From Streptomyces sp. NBC_00154 (GTDB lineage Bacteria; Actinomycetota; Actinomycetes; Streptomycetales; Streptomycetaceae), in contig NZ_JAPEMI010000001.1 in the NCBI RefSeq assembly GCF_026342835.1, positions 62,001-126,000 of the forward strand: DNA of 64,000 nt. The letters are read 5' to 3'. The position numbers and the translations under genes are program-made. Below the pieces are notes generated by a model. That model saw only the letters and a program-made list of their open reading frames with translations, searched no databases and was not told the origin of the DNA. This document shows, piece after piece, positions 1 through 7,619 of the stretch. Position 1 is the stretch's first letter; each line of letters begins with the position of its first letter.

Positions 1-254
1 CCCAGGTCGGAACCGGTGCGGGTGCCGGCCGGGGTGTGCAGACCGGCGAAGAACTGCCGGTTCCCGTCAATGAAGTTGACCATCGAGAACGGCGCATCGG
101 TCACTTCGGCCACCTTGTCGGCGAACGCGTCGAAGCTGTGGAACGACGCGTCGCCCCGCTCCCCGAGCCCGAGCCTCCGCAGCCGTCGGGTGCGGACAGG
201 GGCGTCGCGGTCGACGGGAGTCAGCAGCGGCCGCCCGGTCGCCTGTCGGCTCAC
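1..254 (-). CDS. GAF-domain protein, 5' part only (runs off window)
   Basis: The GTG start overlaps the cvnD stop (GTGA), so translation is probably coupled to the conservon. The 84 visible codons begin VSRQATGRPLLTPVD and continue into a region with FSMVNFIDGNRQFFAG, the pattern of the N-terminal part of GAF domains in actinobacterial sensor and regulator proteins (a conserved phenylalanine-rich strand before the ligand pocket). The C-terminal remainder lies beyond position 1. Conservons often end with a cytochrome P450 gene; here the position is taken by a GAF protein, which could be a ligand- or redox-sensing output partner. The domain call rests on family resemblance of a fragment; the coupling is seen directly. 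Confidence 0.65.
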   Translation of the reverse strand, partial: MSRQATGRPLLTPVDRDAPVRTRRLRRLGLGERGDASFHSFDAFADKVAEVTDAPFSMVNFIDGNRQFFAGLHTPAGTRTGSDL

Positions 255-901
255 GGATGGGCTCCGAAGCCGGAGAGCGGGGCCGGTGCCGAGGTGGCGT
301 TGATCAGGTGCTGCACCAGCGTGACCAGCGCTCCGGTGCCCGAGCTGCCGATCCGGGCGTCGCAGAGGACGACGGGCACGTCGGGTCCGAGGTCGAGCGC
401 GGCACGTACCTCCTCGGGGCCGTAGCGGTAGGAGCCGTCGAACTCGTTGACGGCGACGATGAATCCGATGCCGCGCCGTTCGAAGAAGTCGACGGCCGGG
501 AAGCATTCCTCGAGTCTGCGGGTGTCCGCCAGCACGACCGCGCCGAGCGCGCCCTGGGAGAGCTCGTCCCACATGAACCAGAAGCGCTCCTGGCCCGGGG
601 TACCGAACAGATAGAGCACATGCTGCTCGTCGAGGGTGATGCGGCCGAAGTCCATGGCGACCGTGGTCGCGGTCTTGGACTCGATCCCCTCGAGGCTGTC
701 GGTCGCCGCGCTGACCTGGGTCAGCAGCTCTTCCGTGCTCAGCGGTGCGATCTCGCTGACCGCGCCCACGAACGTCGTCTTGCCGACGCCGAAGCCGCCC
801 GCGACCAGGACCTTGAGTGCGACGGGGAAGTATTCGGTGTCCCCGGTGCCGTCACCCCCGGCCGAGCCGCCGAAGCCGTCAGAGCTGTCGTCGTAAGCCA
901 T
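251..901 (-). CDS. cvnD: CvnD-type small GTPase of the conservon
   Basis: This 216-aa protein is an Rab/MglA-like GTP-binding protein, the fourth member of a conservon. The P-loop GGFGVGKTTFVGA lies at about residues 35-48, and a G3-like region LFGTPGQERFWFMW at about 97-112 resembles the DTPGQE switch II of these GTPases. VNEFDG at about 150 is in the place of the NKxD guanine-specificity motif. It follows cvnC with a 23-bp overlap and overlaps the next gene by GTGA. Family knowledge: Cvn proteins form a membrane-associated complex resembling eukaryotic G-protein-coupled signalling and influence development and antibiotic production. Which conservon this is cannot be assigned from sequence alone. 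Confidence 0.9.
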   Translation of the reverse strand: MAYDDSSDGFGGSAGGDGTGDTEYFPVALKVLVAGGFGVGKTTFVGAVSEIAPLSTEELLTQVSAATDSLEGIESKTATTVAMDFGRITLDEQHVLYLFGTPGQERFWFMWDELSQGALGAVVLADTRRLEECFPAVDFFERRGIGFIVAVNEFDGSYRYGPEEVRAALDLGPDVPVVLCDARIGSSGTGALVTLVQHLINATSAPAPLSGFGAHP

Positions 902-1256
902 CGAGCACTGCCTCCAGCAGGGATCGGTCGGTGGGCATGTCGTGAAAAGCCGGCGGATGCGCGGTGACTGCGCCGCAGTCCACCAGGTCGGAGACGAGCA
1001 CCTTGGTGACCACCGCGGGCAGCCGCAGATGCGCGGCGATCTCGGCCACCGAGGTGGGGCCGCCGCACAGCCCCAGCGCCACGCAGTGCTCGGGGCCGAG
1101 ATGGGTCTGCGGATCGCTGCCCGTGGCCATGACCAGGGAGAGCAGGTCGAGCACGGTCGTCGGACGGGTACGGCCGTCGCTCACGGTGTACGGACGGATG
1201 AGCCGGCCGGCCGCATCGTCGAGCAACGGCCCGTCCTGCGGGGCCGACACCCTCAC
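879..1256 (-). CDS. cvnC: CvnC, DUF742 protein of the conservon
   Basis: A 125-aa DUF742 protein. The GTG start at 1256 overlaps the cvnB stop as GTGA; the frame stays open far upstream, but that part is only antisense or out-of-frame to cvnB. Visible family features are GRLIRPYTVSDGRTRP near the N-terminus and a winged-helix-like C-terminal half (SVAEIAAHLRLPAVVTKVLVSDLVDCGAV), the usual DUF742 arrangement. It lies between CvnB and CvnD and ends inside cvnD. In the family it is thought to bridge the roadblock protein and the GTPase; that is known for homologs, not shown here. Confidence 0.9.
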   Translation of the reverse strand: MRVSAPQDGPLLDDAAGRLIRPYTVSDGRTRPTTVLDLLSLVMATGSDPQTHLGPEHCVALGLCGGPTSVAEIAAHLRLPAVVTKVLVSDLVDCGAVTAHPPAFHDMPTDRSLLEAVLDGLRRQL

Positions 1257-1687
1257 AGCCCCGTGACGCCCGGTGCCCCGGCCGCTTGTCTGGCCGGGGT
1301 CATCAGATACGGCCGGACGCTCTTGACCAGCATGGTCATCTCGTATCCGAGCACCGCGGCATCCGCTTCGCGTCCGGCGAGGACGGCGAGACAGGTGCCG
1401 GAACCGGCGGTGGAGACGAACAGCAGCGTCGAGTCGAGCTCCACCACCACCTGACGGACCTCTCCGTTGTCGCCGAAGCGCGCCCCGGCGCTGCGGCCGA
1501 GGGAGTACAGGCCGGCGGCCAGCGCCGCCATGTGGTCGGCGCTGTCGGCGTCCATGCCGTGGAGGGATTTCACCAGCCCGTCGGCGGAGAGCAGGACCGC
1601 GCTGCGCGTGTACGGCACACGCTGTACCAGCCCGCTCAGCAGCCAGTCGAGGTCCGAGACCTGACCGGACGGCATATCGGTCGCCAT
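1253..1687 (-). CDS. cvnB: CvnB, roadblock/LC7-domain protein
   Basis: A 144-aa roadblock/LC7 protein, the normal length for CvnB. It opens MATDMPSGQVSDLDWLLSGL, typical of the family, followed by VPYTRSAVLLSADGLVKSLHG and the hydrophobic core strands of the fold. Roadblock proteins act as partners or GTPase-activating-like regulators of MglA/CvnD GTPases. It starts 8 bp after the cvnA stop, so the four conservon genes form one operon. Confidence 0.9.
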   Translation of the reverse strand: MATDMPSGQVSDLDWLLSGLVQRVPYTRSAVLLSADGLVKSLHGMDADSADHMAALAAGLYSLGRSAGARFGDNGEVRQVVVELDSTLLFVSTAGSGTCLAVLAGREADAAVLGYEMTMLVKSVRPYLMTPARQAAGAPGVTGL

Positions 1688-1694
1688 GTTGCAT

Positions 1695-3584
1695 CTACTC
1701 CTTGAGGGTGTTCGTTTCGAGCGGGTCCGGGGCGGGGTGCGACGGTTCGACGGGCGCGGTGAGTCCGCGGACCGGCAACGGTTCGAGTGGGGCCGGCGGT
1801 TGCCAGGCCTGCGGTGCGGGCCCGTCGGGGGTGGCGTCCGGGGCCTGCGCGGCGTCGGCGTCCGAGGCGCTGCGGGCCTCGGCGAGCTCGATGCCCCGGC
1901 GGAAGGACGCCATCAGGCCGGGGTCGTGCAGGACGGGTTGTTCGTCCTCGGTGCGCGGCGCGGGGGCCTCCCTGAGCTGCGGGACCAGGTGTTCCTGGTT
2001 GGCGCGCCTGGGGAGCTGGGGCCGGCCCATGGTGCCGCGTACGACTCCGGGGTCGGGCTGGAGCGCCGGAATCGCGTCGTCCGGGCGCTGGACGCCGGGC
2101 CGGATGTCGGCGGGGGTGGGCCGGTCGACGCGCTCGGCCCGCAGCGGCAGTGGTGGGGCTTCGCCCTGCCTTCGCAACTGCTGCGGTGGCTGATGCAGCC
2201 GCAGCGGCCGACTGGGCACCTGCGGTTGCCGGTTCGAGGCCGGGGCGGAGCTCGGGTTCCGCTGGTGCGCGGTGTCGTCCTGGGCCGGTGGCCGGTGTAC
2301 GGGGCCGGGCGGCGGGACCGGGCCGGCGTCGGCCGTCGTGGGCACGTCCCCTTCGACCCCGAGCAGGGACTGCGGCAGCACCAGTACGGCCTGTGTGCCG
2401 CCGTAGATGTTGCTCTGCAGCCGGACCGCGATGCCGTGCCTGCGGGCCAGTGACGCGACGACGAACAGTCCGATCCGGCCGTCCTGCAGCAGATGGGCGA
2501 CGTTGACCCGGTCGGGGGCGGCGAGCAGCGCGTTCATCCGCTTCTGTTCGTTGCCCGGCATGCCGAGCCCGCGGTCCTCGACCTCCAGGGCGAGCCCGGC
2601 GGTGACGTGCTGGGCGCGCAACAGCACCTGGGTGTGCGGGGCGGAGAACACGGTGGCGTTCTCAACGAGTTCGGCCAGCAGATGGATCACATCGGCCACG
2701 GCGTGCCCACGCAGCGTGCCGTCGATCGGCGGCACCAGCTTGACCCGCGGATAGTGCTCGACCTCGGCGATCGCCGAGCGCAGCACCTCGGTCATGGTGA
2801 CCGGGTTGCTCCACTGCCGCCGGGAGACGGCGCCGCCGAGGACGGCGAGGTTCTCCGCATGCCGGCGGATGCGGGTGGCGAGATGGTCGACGTGGAACAG
2901 GCCCTTGAGCAGATCGGGGTCCTCGACCTCGTTCTCCAGCTCGTCCAGCAGCTGAATCTCACGGTGTACGAGCGACTGGAGCCGGCGGGCGAGATTGACG
3001 AAGACCTCCACCCGCTGTTCCTCGCCCGATTCGTGGGTGAGCCGGGCCGCCTGCACCACTGCGGCCACAGCCCCTTCGTGCGAGCGGCTCATTTCCTGCG
3101 CGAGCAGGTCGAAGGCGTCGCTGCCCGGTGGGACGGGCTGCGGGGACCGCCGCGCGGGCATCGGTTCGCCGTTGCGCAACTGCTCCACAACCCGCTGCAG
3201 TTCGGCCTGCCCCTGTGCACTGGCACGGCGCAGGGCCAGACACCGGCCGAGGACGGTGGTGGCGACCCGGTTGGCACCGAGGAAGGCGGCGACCACAGCG
3301 GCGACGGCCAGCGCCGCGGATCCGCCCAGCGCGGTCCAGAGCTGGGTGGTCATCGGCGCACTCGTGGAGCGGACGGTGATGATGACTGCCGCGGCGCCGC
3401 TCAGTGCCACGGCGACGGCCGGGAGCACGGCCGTGCGGAAGATCTGAGGCCGTATGCGGGCATCGGGGGACAGCTGTGCGGCGCGCGGCCTGGCGGTGGC
3501 CGAGTGGGCACGGGCCCCCGGCCGGCCGTGCCGTCCGCCTTCTCGGCGTTCCGGTCGCGCTTCGGGTGCGCGAAGTTGAGACAT
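1695..3584 (-). CDS. cvnA: CvnA, sensor-kinase-like ATPase of the conservon
   Basis: A nitrate/nitrite-sensor-like histidine-kinase homolog of 629 aa. I start it at ATG 3584 (MSQLRAPEARPERR) because a GAGGA ribosome-binding site sits 6 nt upstream; an ATG at 3635 is also open but has no such site. Two hydrophobic segments near residues 55-75 and 88-105 indicate an N-terminal membrane anchor. A helical dimerisation-like part follows, then an HATPase_c domain with an N-box (LLAELVENATVFSAP) and a G-box (DRGLGMP). The last ~200 residues are Pro/Gln/Arg-rich and probably disordered. It is the first gene of the conservon operon. CvnA proteins lack clear phosphotransfer evidence, so 'ATPase' is safer than 'kinase'. 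Confidence 0.88.
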   Translation of the reverse strand: MSQLRAPEARPERREGGRHGRPGARAHSATARPRAAQLSPDARIRPQIFRTAVLPAVAVALSGAAAVIITVRSTSAPMTTQLWTALGGSAALAVAAVVAAFLGANRVATTVLGRCLALRRASAQGQAELQRVVEQLRNGEPMPARRSPQPVPPGSDAFDLLAQEMSRSHEGAVAAVVQAARLTHESGEEQRVEVFVNLARRLQSLVHREIQLLDELENEVEDPDLLKGLFHVDHLATRIRRHAENLAVLGGAVSRRQWSNPVTMTEVLRSAIAEVEHYPRVKLVPPIDGTLRGHAVADVIHLLAELVENATVFSAPHTQVLLRAQHVTAGLALEVEDRGLGMPGNEQKRMNALLAAPDRVNVAHLLQDGRIGLFVVASLARRHGIAVRLQSNIYGGTQAVLVLPQSLLGVEGDVPTTADAGPVPPPGPVHRPPAQDDTAHQRNPSSAPASNRQPQVPSRPLRLHQPPQQLRRQGEAPPLPLRAERVDRPTPADIRPGVQRPDDAIPALQPDPGVVRGTMGRPQLPRRANQEHLVPQLREAPAPRTEDEQPVLHDPGLMASFRRGIELAEARSASDADAAQAPDATPDGPAPQAWQPPAPLEPLPVRGLTAPVEPSHPAPDPLETNTLKE

Positions 3585-3701
3585 CAGCGTCCTCGGTACG
3601 TGGCGCACCAGGAACCGGCGTTCATGTGGTGGCACCTACGGTGGTCGGTCAGGCTCGGGTCATCGGTCGGGCAGGCCCGAAAGATATGAGCCCACCGTTG
3701 A

Positions 3702-3941
3702 TCACCGGCCACACACGGTAGTCGTCGATCGAGCATCCGTGGCGGGCAGTTGTAGAACTTGCCCGCCATCCGTCCCGCTCTGGTATGAGCTCTCGCACGG
3801 ACAACCGAATATGTCCACGACCACGGAGGGTGCGCCGCGAAGGTCCCGCACTTCGATCACCGTGAGCCGATGCTCGCCGAGGGCGAGGTCCACGTGTATC
3901 GGCAGGTCCATCTGACCTGCGCGGAGCGAGTCGAAGCGCAC
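3702..3941 (-). CDS. Small hypothetical protein upstream of cvnA
   Basis: A 79-codon reading frame with a GTG start (VRFDSLRAGQMDLPIHVDL), lying between cvnA and the divergent secreted peptide. It is not recognised as a known family. In its favour are strong G/C preference at third codon positions over most of its length and an ordered alternation of hydrophobic and charged residues (HRLTVIEVRDLRGAPSVVVD). It contains a CPC motif. Against it, there is no strong ribosome-binding site and the C-terminal 25 residues look less protein-like. It could be a real small gene or a decayed one. Confidence 0.4.
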   Translation of the reverse strand: MRFDSLRAGQMDLPIHVDLALGEHRLTVIEVRDLRGAPSVVVDIFGCPCESSYQSGTDGGQVLQLPATDARSTTTVCGR

Positions 3942-4050
3942 ATGCCTCGGCCGACAGGCGCGGAGGGGTTGCCAGGGGCCGGCAAGAGGCGGAGCGTTGA
4001 GATACGGGGGAACAGCAGAACTCGGGGGTCTCCACAGGACGAGGTTCATC

Positions 4051-4311
4051 ATGAACAGAACTGTGCGTAGACGAATCCCAGCGTTCGTGTGTGCATCCGC
4101 CTTGGCCTCAGCGCTCGCGTTTTCCATAGCTGCGCCAACAGCCCAGGCGGCCCCACAGGTTCCGGCACAGACCACCGCGTCACAGGCCGCACCCACCAAC
4201 TGGTGCGACTGGCACCCGTACGAGTGTGGATGGGGGCCCGCCACCTATCCCGTGTACCCCGTCTACCCTGTCTATCCCGTGTACCCCGTCTATCCCCTCT
4301 ACGTCTACTAG
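4051..4311 (+). CDS. Small secreted protein with a YPV repeat tail
   Basis: An 86-aa predicted secreted protein. ATG 4051 is preceded by AGGACGAGG at a good distance. Residues 1-34 form a standard Sec signal peptide (MNRTVRRR, hydrophobic alanine-rich core, AQAA cleavage region). The mature part has a short segment with two cysteines (NWCDWHPYECGWG), which could form a disulfide, and ends in five or six tandem Tyr-Pro-Val units closing with PLYVY. The repeat is encoded by near-identical 9-bp DNA units (4247-4308). No family is recognised. Tyrosine/proline repeats suggest an extended, surface-associated or cross-linkable tail, but this is inference. Confidence 0.75.
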   Translation: MNRTVRRRIPAFVCASALASALAFSIAAPTAQAAPQVPAQTTASQAAPTNWCDWHPYECGWGPATYPVYPVYPVYPVYPVYPLYVY

Positions 4312-4504
4312 TCACGACTCAGGCGATCTGTGGTTCGAGTAGGCACAGAACGATGGTGCGGCTGACGGGGCGGGTTCCGGGGGCAACTCAGCTGCGGGTC
4401 CGGTAGCGCAGGCCGGGGCGTTCGGTCTTGACACTCAACGCCGGCGCGGCAAGGGCGAGCACGTCATGCGCCGGCTGTGTGCGACCGGTCTCACGGTCCG
4501 ATGC

Positions 4505-4975
4505 AGGGAGGCCTCACTCCGCCGCCTGGCCGGAAGAGTGGGGCCTCGGTGTGACGACTTGGCGATCCGCGTCTCGACTTCCGGATGGGTCGTGCGTCAA
4601 TGAGGTCAGGCCTTCGTTCCTGCCCCGTGTCACCGCTCACCCGCAAGATCAAGATCGCGGCTGTCCTGTCCCTGAGCAACGTCCGTTGCTTTGTTCCGGC
4701 GCCAGGGGTGTGCGATCGGGGCAGCCACGGCCCGCCACCAGGGGTCGAGGGGAAGCGTTCCCGCGGGCTCGAACGGCTCGCCCGGCTGGGGGAACGCAGC
4801 CGGCTGCTCAGCTTCCTCAGCGGCGTCCTTGGTCCACTCGCCGGGCTCCGCCCAGGGGTGAACGGCGAGATTGAAGGTGCCCCAGTGGATCGGCAGCATG
4901 ACACCGTGCGGCTTGCCCCCTTGCAGGTCAAGCTGCGCCTGCATGCCCTCGTCGGGTGTCATATGGATGTCGGGC
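4505..4975. repeat. Left copy of a direct repeat flanking the accessory island
   Basis: This segment is a near-identical direct copy of 18876-19463. The MBL-coding part (4630-4975 against 19118-19463) has the same length, 346 bp, with only scattered substitutions. The non-coding part on the left lacks about 117 bp present on the right. Homology stops abruptly at 4975/19463 after GATGTCGGGC. The two copies enclose about 13.9 kb of mosaic DNA. Confidence 0.9.
4630..4975 (-). pseudogene. 3' fragment of an MBL-fold hydrolase gene
   Basis: This encodes only the last ~115 residues of the MBL-fold protein whose intact copy is at 19118-20317 (IHMTPDEGMQAQLDLQGG through DLAGER). The metal-binding HxHxDH region and everything N-terminal are absent. 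Upstream the reading frame runs into unrelated sequence belonging to a pRiA4b ORF-3-like fragment on the opposite strand. It has no start of its own and is not expected to be functional. Confidence 0.9.
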
Positions 4976-5235
4976 GACGACTGGGAACACGACATCCTCA
5001 TCGAGGACATCGCCGAGCCCCAACACCGCCTACCCTCCCCCCGATGCCTCACCGGCCGCCGAGCTTGCCCGCCCGAGGACTGCGGCGGCATATGGGGATA
5101 CGACTACCTCATCGAGATCCTTGCCGATCCCCACCACGAAGAACACGAAGACCGCCTGGAATGGCTGGGCCTTGACTCGGCCGACCAGTTCGACCCCGAA
5201 ACCTTCGATCCAGCGCAGGTCAACTCCGTTTTATC
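4976..5235 (+). pseudogene. C-terminal fragment of a plasmid pRiA4b ORF-3-like protein
   Basis: Translated residues GDDWEHDILIED, then CPPEDCGGIWGYDYLIEILA, then HEDRLEWLGLD and FDPETFDPAQVN are the hallmark C-terminal blocks of pRiA4b ORF-3-family proteins, common on plasmids and beside insertion sequences. The N-terminal half is missing: the match begins exactly where the MBL repeat ends, so the junction at about 4975 is a recombination scar. The fragment then runs into IS1380-like sequence. Confidence 0.75.
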
Positions 5236-5510
5236 CGCCCGCGCCAGCCGGTCCGCCGCGCTGTCCGGGCCGTGCCCTACCGCCTCTGACATCCCGCCCT
5301 GGAACAGGACGGGACACTGGGTGACGGCGCTGAGGTCGCCGAGCTGACCGGCATGGCCGATCTGGACGGCTATCCGGCCGGCACCCTCATCATCGTGCGC
5401 CGCGAGCGGCCGCAGCCCGGAGCCCAGCTGTCCCTGTTCGACCAGGACCAGGGCCTACGCCATCAGGTGTTCCTCACCGATACCCGTGTGGACGCTGTCG
5501 TGCCGGACGT
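5236..5510 (+). pseudogene. IS1380-family transposase fragment
   Basis: In one frame the sequence reads RRAVRAVPYRL, a TGA stop, then HPALEQDGTLGDGAEVAELT and GTLIIVRRERPQPGAQLSLF, ending near HQVFLTDT. This resembles the central part of IS1380-family transposases (AELTG...VRRERPHPGAQL). The TGA stands where a Trp codon (TGG) would be expected. Neither the catalytic ends nor inverted repeats remain. Confidence 0.65.
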
Positions 5511-5809
5511 GTTTGATCTCGCTGTCGCGCATCCCGGACGTGGCAGTACTTCGGGGCGGCGATAGGATCGTTGAGCGAAGACATGGACATACCACCAGGC
5601 GGAACGCACCTGGATGCCGAGCCGCTCGGACACGGTAGTGATCTACTGCTCGATGATCTCCGCCACGGTCGCCGGCGCGAGGTCACCCACGATGGGCCAG
5701 CTCCGCGCGCGTCTGGGGGATCGGCATGCCGTTGCCAGAGGCGACGACCTGCCCTCAGTGCTCTTGCGGCAGATTCACTGTGGTTGGCGCGTTTCAATTC
5801 GCTGATTCT
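5511..5809. other. Non-coding stretch between IS1380 debris and the sensor kinase gene
   Basis: About 300 bp in which I see no convincing gene. Open frames exist on both strands but lack start signals and recognisable motifs. It lies just downstream (minus strand) of the two-component operon and probably holds its transcript end, though no clear stem-loop is visible. Confidence 0.4.
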
Positions 5810-6901
5810 TCACCTGTCGGTGTGCGGGGATATCGCGGGTAGTTCCACCGTGATGCGGATCCCGCCGGCAGAGCGCGGGGTGAGGGTGAGTGTTCCGTCG
5901 TGTGCATGGGTGATGGTTTTGACGATGGCCAGGCCGAGGCCGACGCCTGCGTGGTCGGTGTGGATGCGCTCGGTACCGCGCTGGAAGGGTTCGGTGAGGG
6001 TAGAGACCAGCTGGGGGGTGAGCTTCTCGCCGGTGTTTTCGACAGTGAGCACCACAGTCTTGCCGCGGACGCCGGTGTGGACCCACACGGTGCCCCGTTC
6101 GGGCAGGTTGTGGACGATCGCGTTGTGCACGAGGTTCGTAGTCAGCTGCTGCAGGAGCGCTTGCGATCCGCTCGTCGGGGTGATGTCGCCGGAGGTCTCG
6201 ATGGTCACGCCACGCTTTTCCGCGAGGGGGAGGAGTGTTTCGGTGGCTTCCTCCGCCAGGAGGGACAGGTCGACAGGTTCTCGGGTGAAGGACCGCTGGT
6301 CGGCGCGGCTGAGCAGGAGCAGTGCCTCGGTGAGGTCGATGGCTCGGGTGTTGACGGCGTGGAGGTGGTCGATGAGTTCGCCGGTGTCATGGTTCGGATC
6401 GGTGCGGGCCACGTCGAGAAGGGTCTTCGAGATCGCCAGGGGGGTGCGCAGTTCGTGAGAGGCGTTGGCTGCGAATCTCCGCTGTTCGGCGACGTGTGCT
6501 TCGAGCCGCGCGAGCATGCCGTCGAAGGCGTCGGCGAGTTCACGGAACTCGTCTTCGCGGCCCGGTAGCCGGATCCGGTGGGAGAGTGATCCGTTCGTGG
6601 CCAGGCGGGTGGCGTGGGTGATGTGGGTCAGGGGGGCGAGCATGCGACCGGCCAGGATCCACCCTCCCACGAGGCCGAAGACCAGCAGGAATGCCAGCAC
6701 TGCGGCTGTCGCCGGGGCGTAGGACTGCAGAATGATGGAGCGGATAGGCACGAATTCACCGGGGCGGCTCGAAACGACGGCCACGTCGCGCAGGAGAAAC
6801 ACCCACACGGTAGCGAGCAGCAAGGCGCCCGCAATCATGAGGAATCCGGCGTAGCTGAGGGTGAGTTTGAGGCGAACGCTCAACCCAGGTGCCCTATCCA
6901 C
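5810..6901 (-). CDS. Two-component sensor histidine kinase
   Basis: A 363-aa EnvZ/PhoR-like kinase. The GTG start at 6901 (VDRAPGLSVRLKLTLSYAGF) has GAGGGAGG upstream and overlaps the regulator stop by 8 bp. Two transmembrane helices (about residues 14-34 and 60-85) enclose a short extracytoplasmic loop of ~30 residues. They are followed by a HAMP linker (RMLAPLTHITHATR), the HisKA box FAANASHELRTPLA (phospho-accepting His at about 155), the N-box NLVHNAIVHN and the ATP-lid glycines GVGLGLAIV. The tiny sensor loop suggests detection of membrane or cell-wall stress or of a small ligand, but the signal is unknown. It is the partner of the adjacent regulator. Confidence 0.9.
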   Translation of the reverse strand: MDRAPGLSVRLKLTLSYAGFLMIAGALLLATVWVFLLRDVAVVSSRPGEFVPIRSIILQSYAPATAAVLAFLLVFGLVGGWILAGRMLAPLTHITHATRLATNGSLSHRIRLPGREDEFRELADAFDGMLARLEAHVAEQRRFAANASHELRTPLAISKTLLDVARTDPNHDTGELIDHLHAVNTRAIDLTEALLLLSRADQRSFTREPVDLSLLAEEATETLLPLAEKRGVTIETSGDITPTSGSQALLQQLTTNLVHNAIVHNLPERGTVWVHTGVRGKTVVLTVENTGEKLTPQLVSTLTEPFQRGTERIHTDHAGVGLGLAIVKTITHAHDGTLTLTPRSAGGIRITVELPAISPHTDR

Positions 6902-7589
6902 GCTCGCCTCCCTCGTGTCCCGCCTCTGATTGCGTGTCGATGCGGTAGCCGACGCCGGCCACGGTGGCGATGATCCAGGGTTCGCCGAGACGCTTGCGCA
7001 GCGCCGAGACGGTGATGCGCACGGCGTTGGTGAACGGGTCGGCGTTCTCATCCCACGCCCGTTCCAGCAGCTCTTCGGCGCTGACGACACCGCCTTCGGC
7101 AGCAACGAGGACTTCGAGCACGGCGAACTGTTTCCGGGTGAGGGCGATGTAGCGGCCGTCGCGATAGACCTCGCGTCGGAACGGATCCAGACGCAGGCCT
7201 ACGATCTCTCGCACGGGTGGTCTGTTGTGGGCGCGCCTGCGGTCGAGCGCCCTGAGCCGCATGACGAGCTCTCGAAGCTCGAACGGTTTGGTGAGGTAGT
7301 CGTCGGCGCCGAGCTCGAACCCGGAGACCTTGTCGTCGAGCCGGTCGGCAGCGGTCAGCATGAGGATCGGCATGCCGCTGCCGGAGGCGACGATGCGTTT
7401 GGCGATCTCGTCACCGGACGGTCCGGGCACATCGCGGTCGAGGACGGCGACGTCGTAGGCGTTGACGCTCAGCAGTTCCAAAGCGGTGTCACCGTCACCT
7501 GCGATGTCAGCCGCGATCGCTTCCAGGCGCAGGCCATCTCGGATGGCTTGTGCCATATAGGGCTCGTCCTCGACGATCAACACACGCAT
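6894..7589 (-). CDS. OmpR/PhoB-family response regulator
   Basis: A 231-aa regulator starting at ATG 7589 (MRVLIVEDEPYMAQAIRDGL). The receiver domain has the acidic pair ED at residues 7-8, the phospho-acceptor Asp in DVAVLDRDVPG at about 51 and the KPFE lysine at about 101. A winged-helix trans_reg_C DNA-binding domain occupies the C-terminal 95 residues (RKQFAVLEVLVAAEGG, then VRITVSALRKRLG). It is transcribed with the overlapping kinase gene. A group II intron ends only about 30 bp upstream of the start, so its promoter must lie inside the intron or the operon must be read through it. Confidence 0.92.
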   Translation of the reverse strand: MRVLIVEDEPYMAQAIRDGLRLEAIAADIAGDGDTALELLSVNAYDVAVLDRDVPGPSGDEIAKRIVASGSGMPILMLTAADRLDDKVSGFELGADDYLTKPFELRELVMRLRALDRRRAHNRPPVREIVGLRLDPFRREVYRDGRYIALTRKQFAVLEVLVAAEGGVVSAEELLERAWDENADPFTNAVRITVSALRKRLGEPWIIATVAGVGYRIDTQSEAGHEGGERG

Positions 7590-7619
7590 GCCCTTAAGGC
7601 TACGAGCCGGCACAGGAGA

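Noticed and set aside
879..1694. A 271-codon version of cvnC
   Set aside because: The first 145 codons lie in the wrong frame over cvnB. The GTGA overlap at 1256 gives a normal-length DUF742 protein.
4247..4308. Short tandem DNA repeats that might suggest a CRISPR or minisatellite
   Set aside because: The 9-bp units are in frame and encode Tyr-Pro-Val. There are no spacers, and the repeat is part of a signal-peptide protein.
6902..7105. N-terminal extension of the sensor kinase to 431 codons
   Set aside because: This part overlaps the response regulator and is Ser/Pro/Arg-rich out-of-frame sequence. GTG 6901 with GAGGGAGG upstream is the better start.
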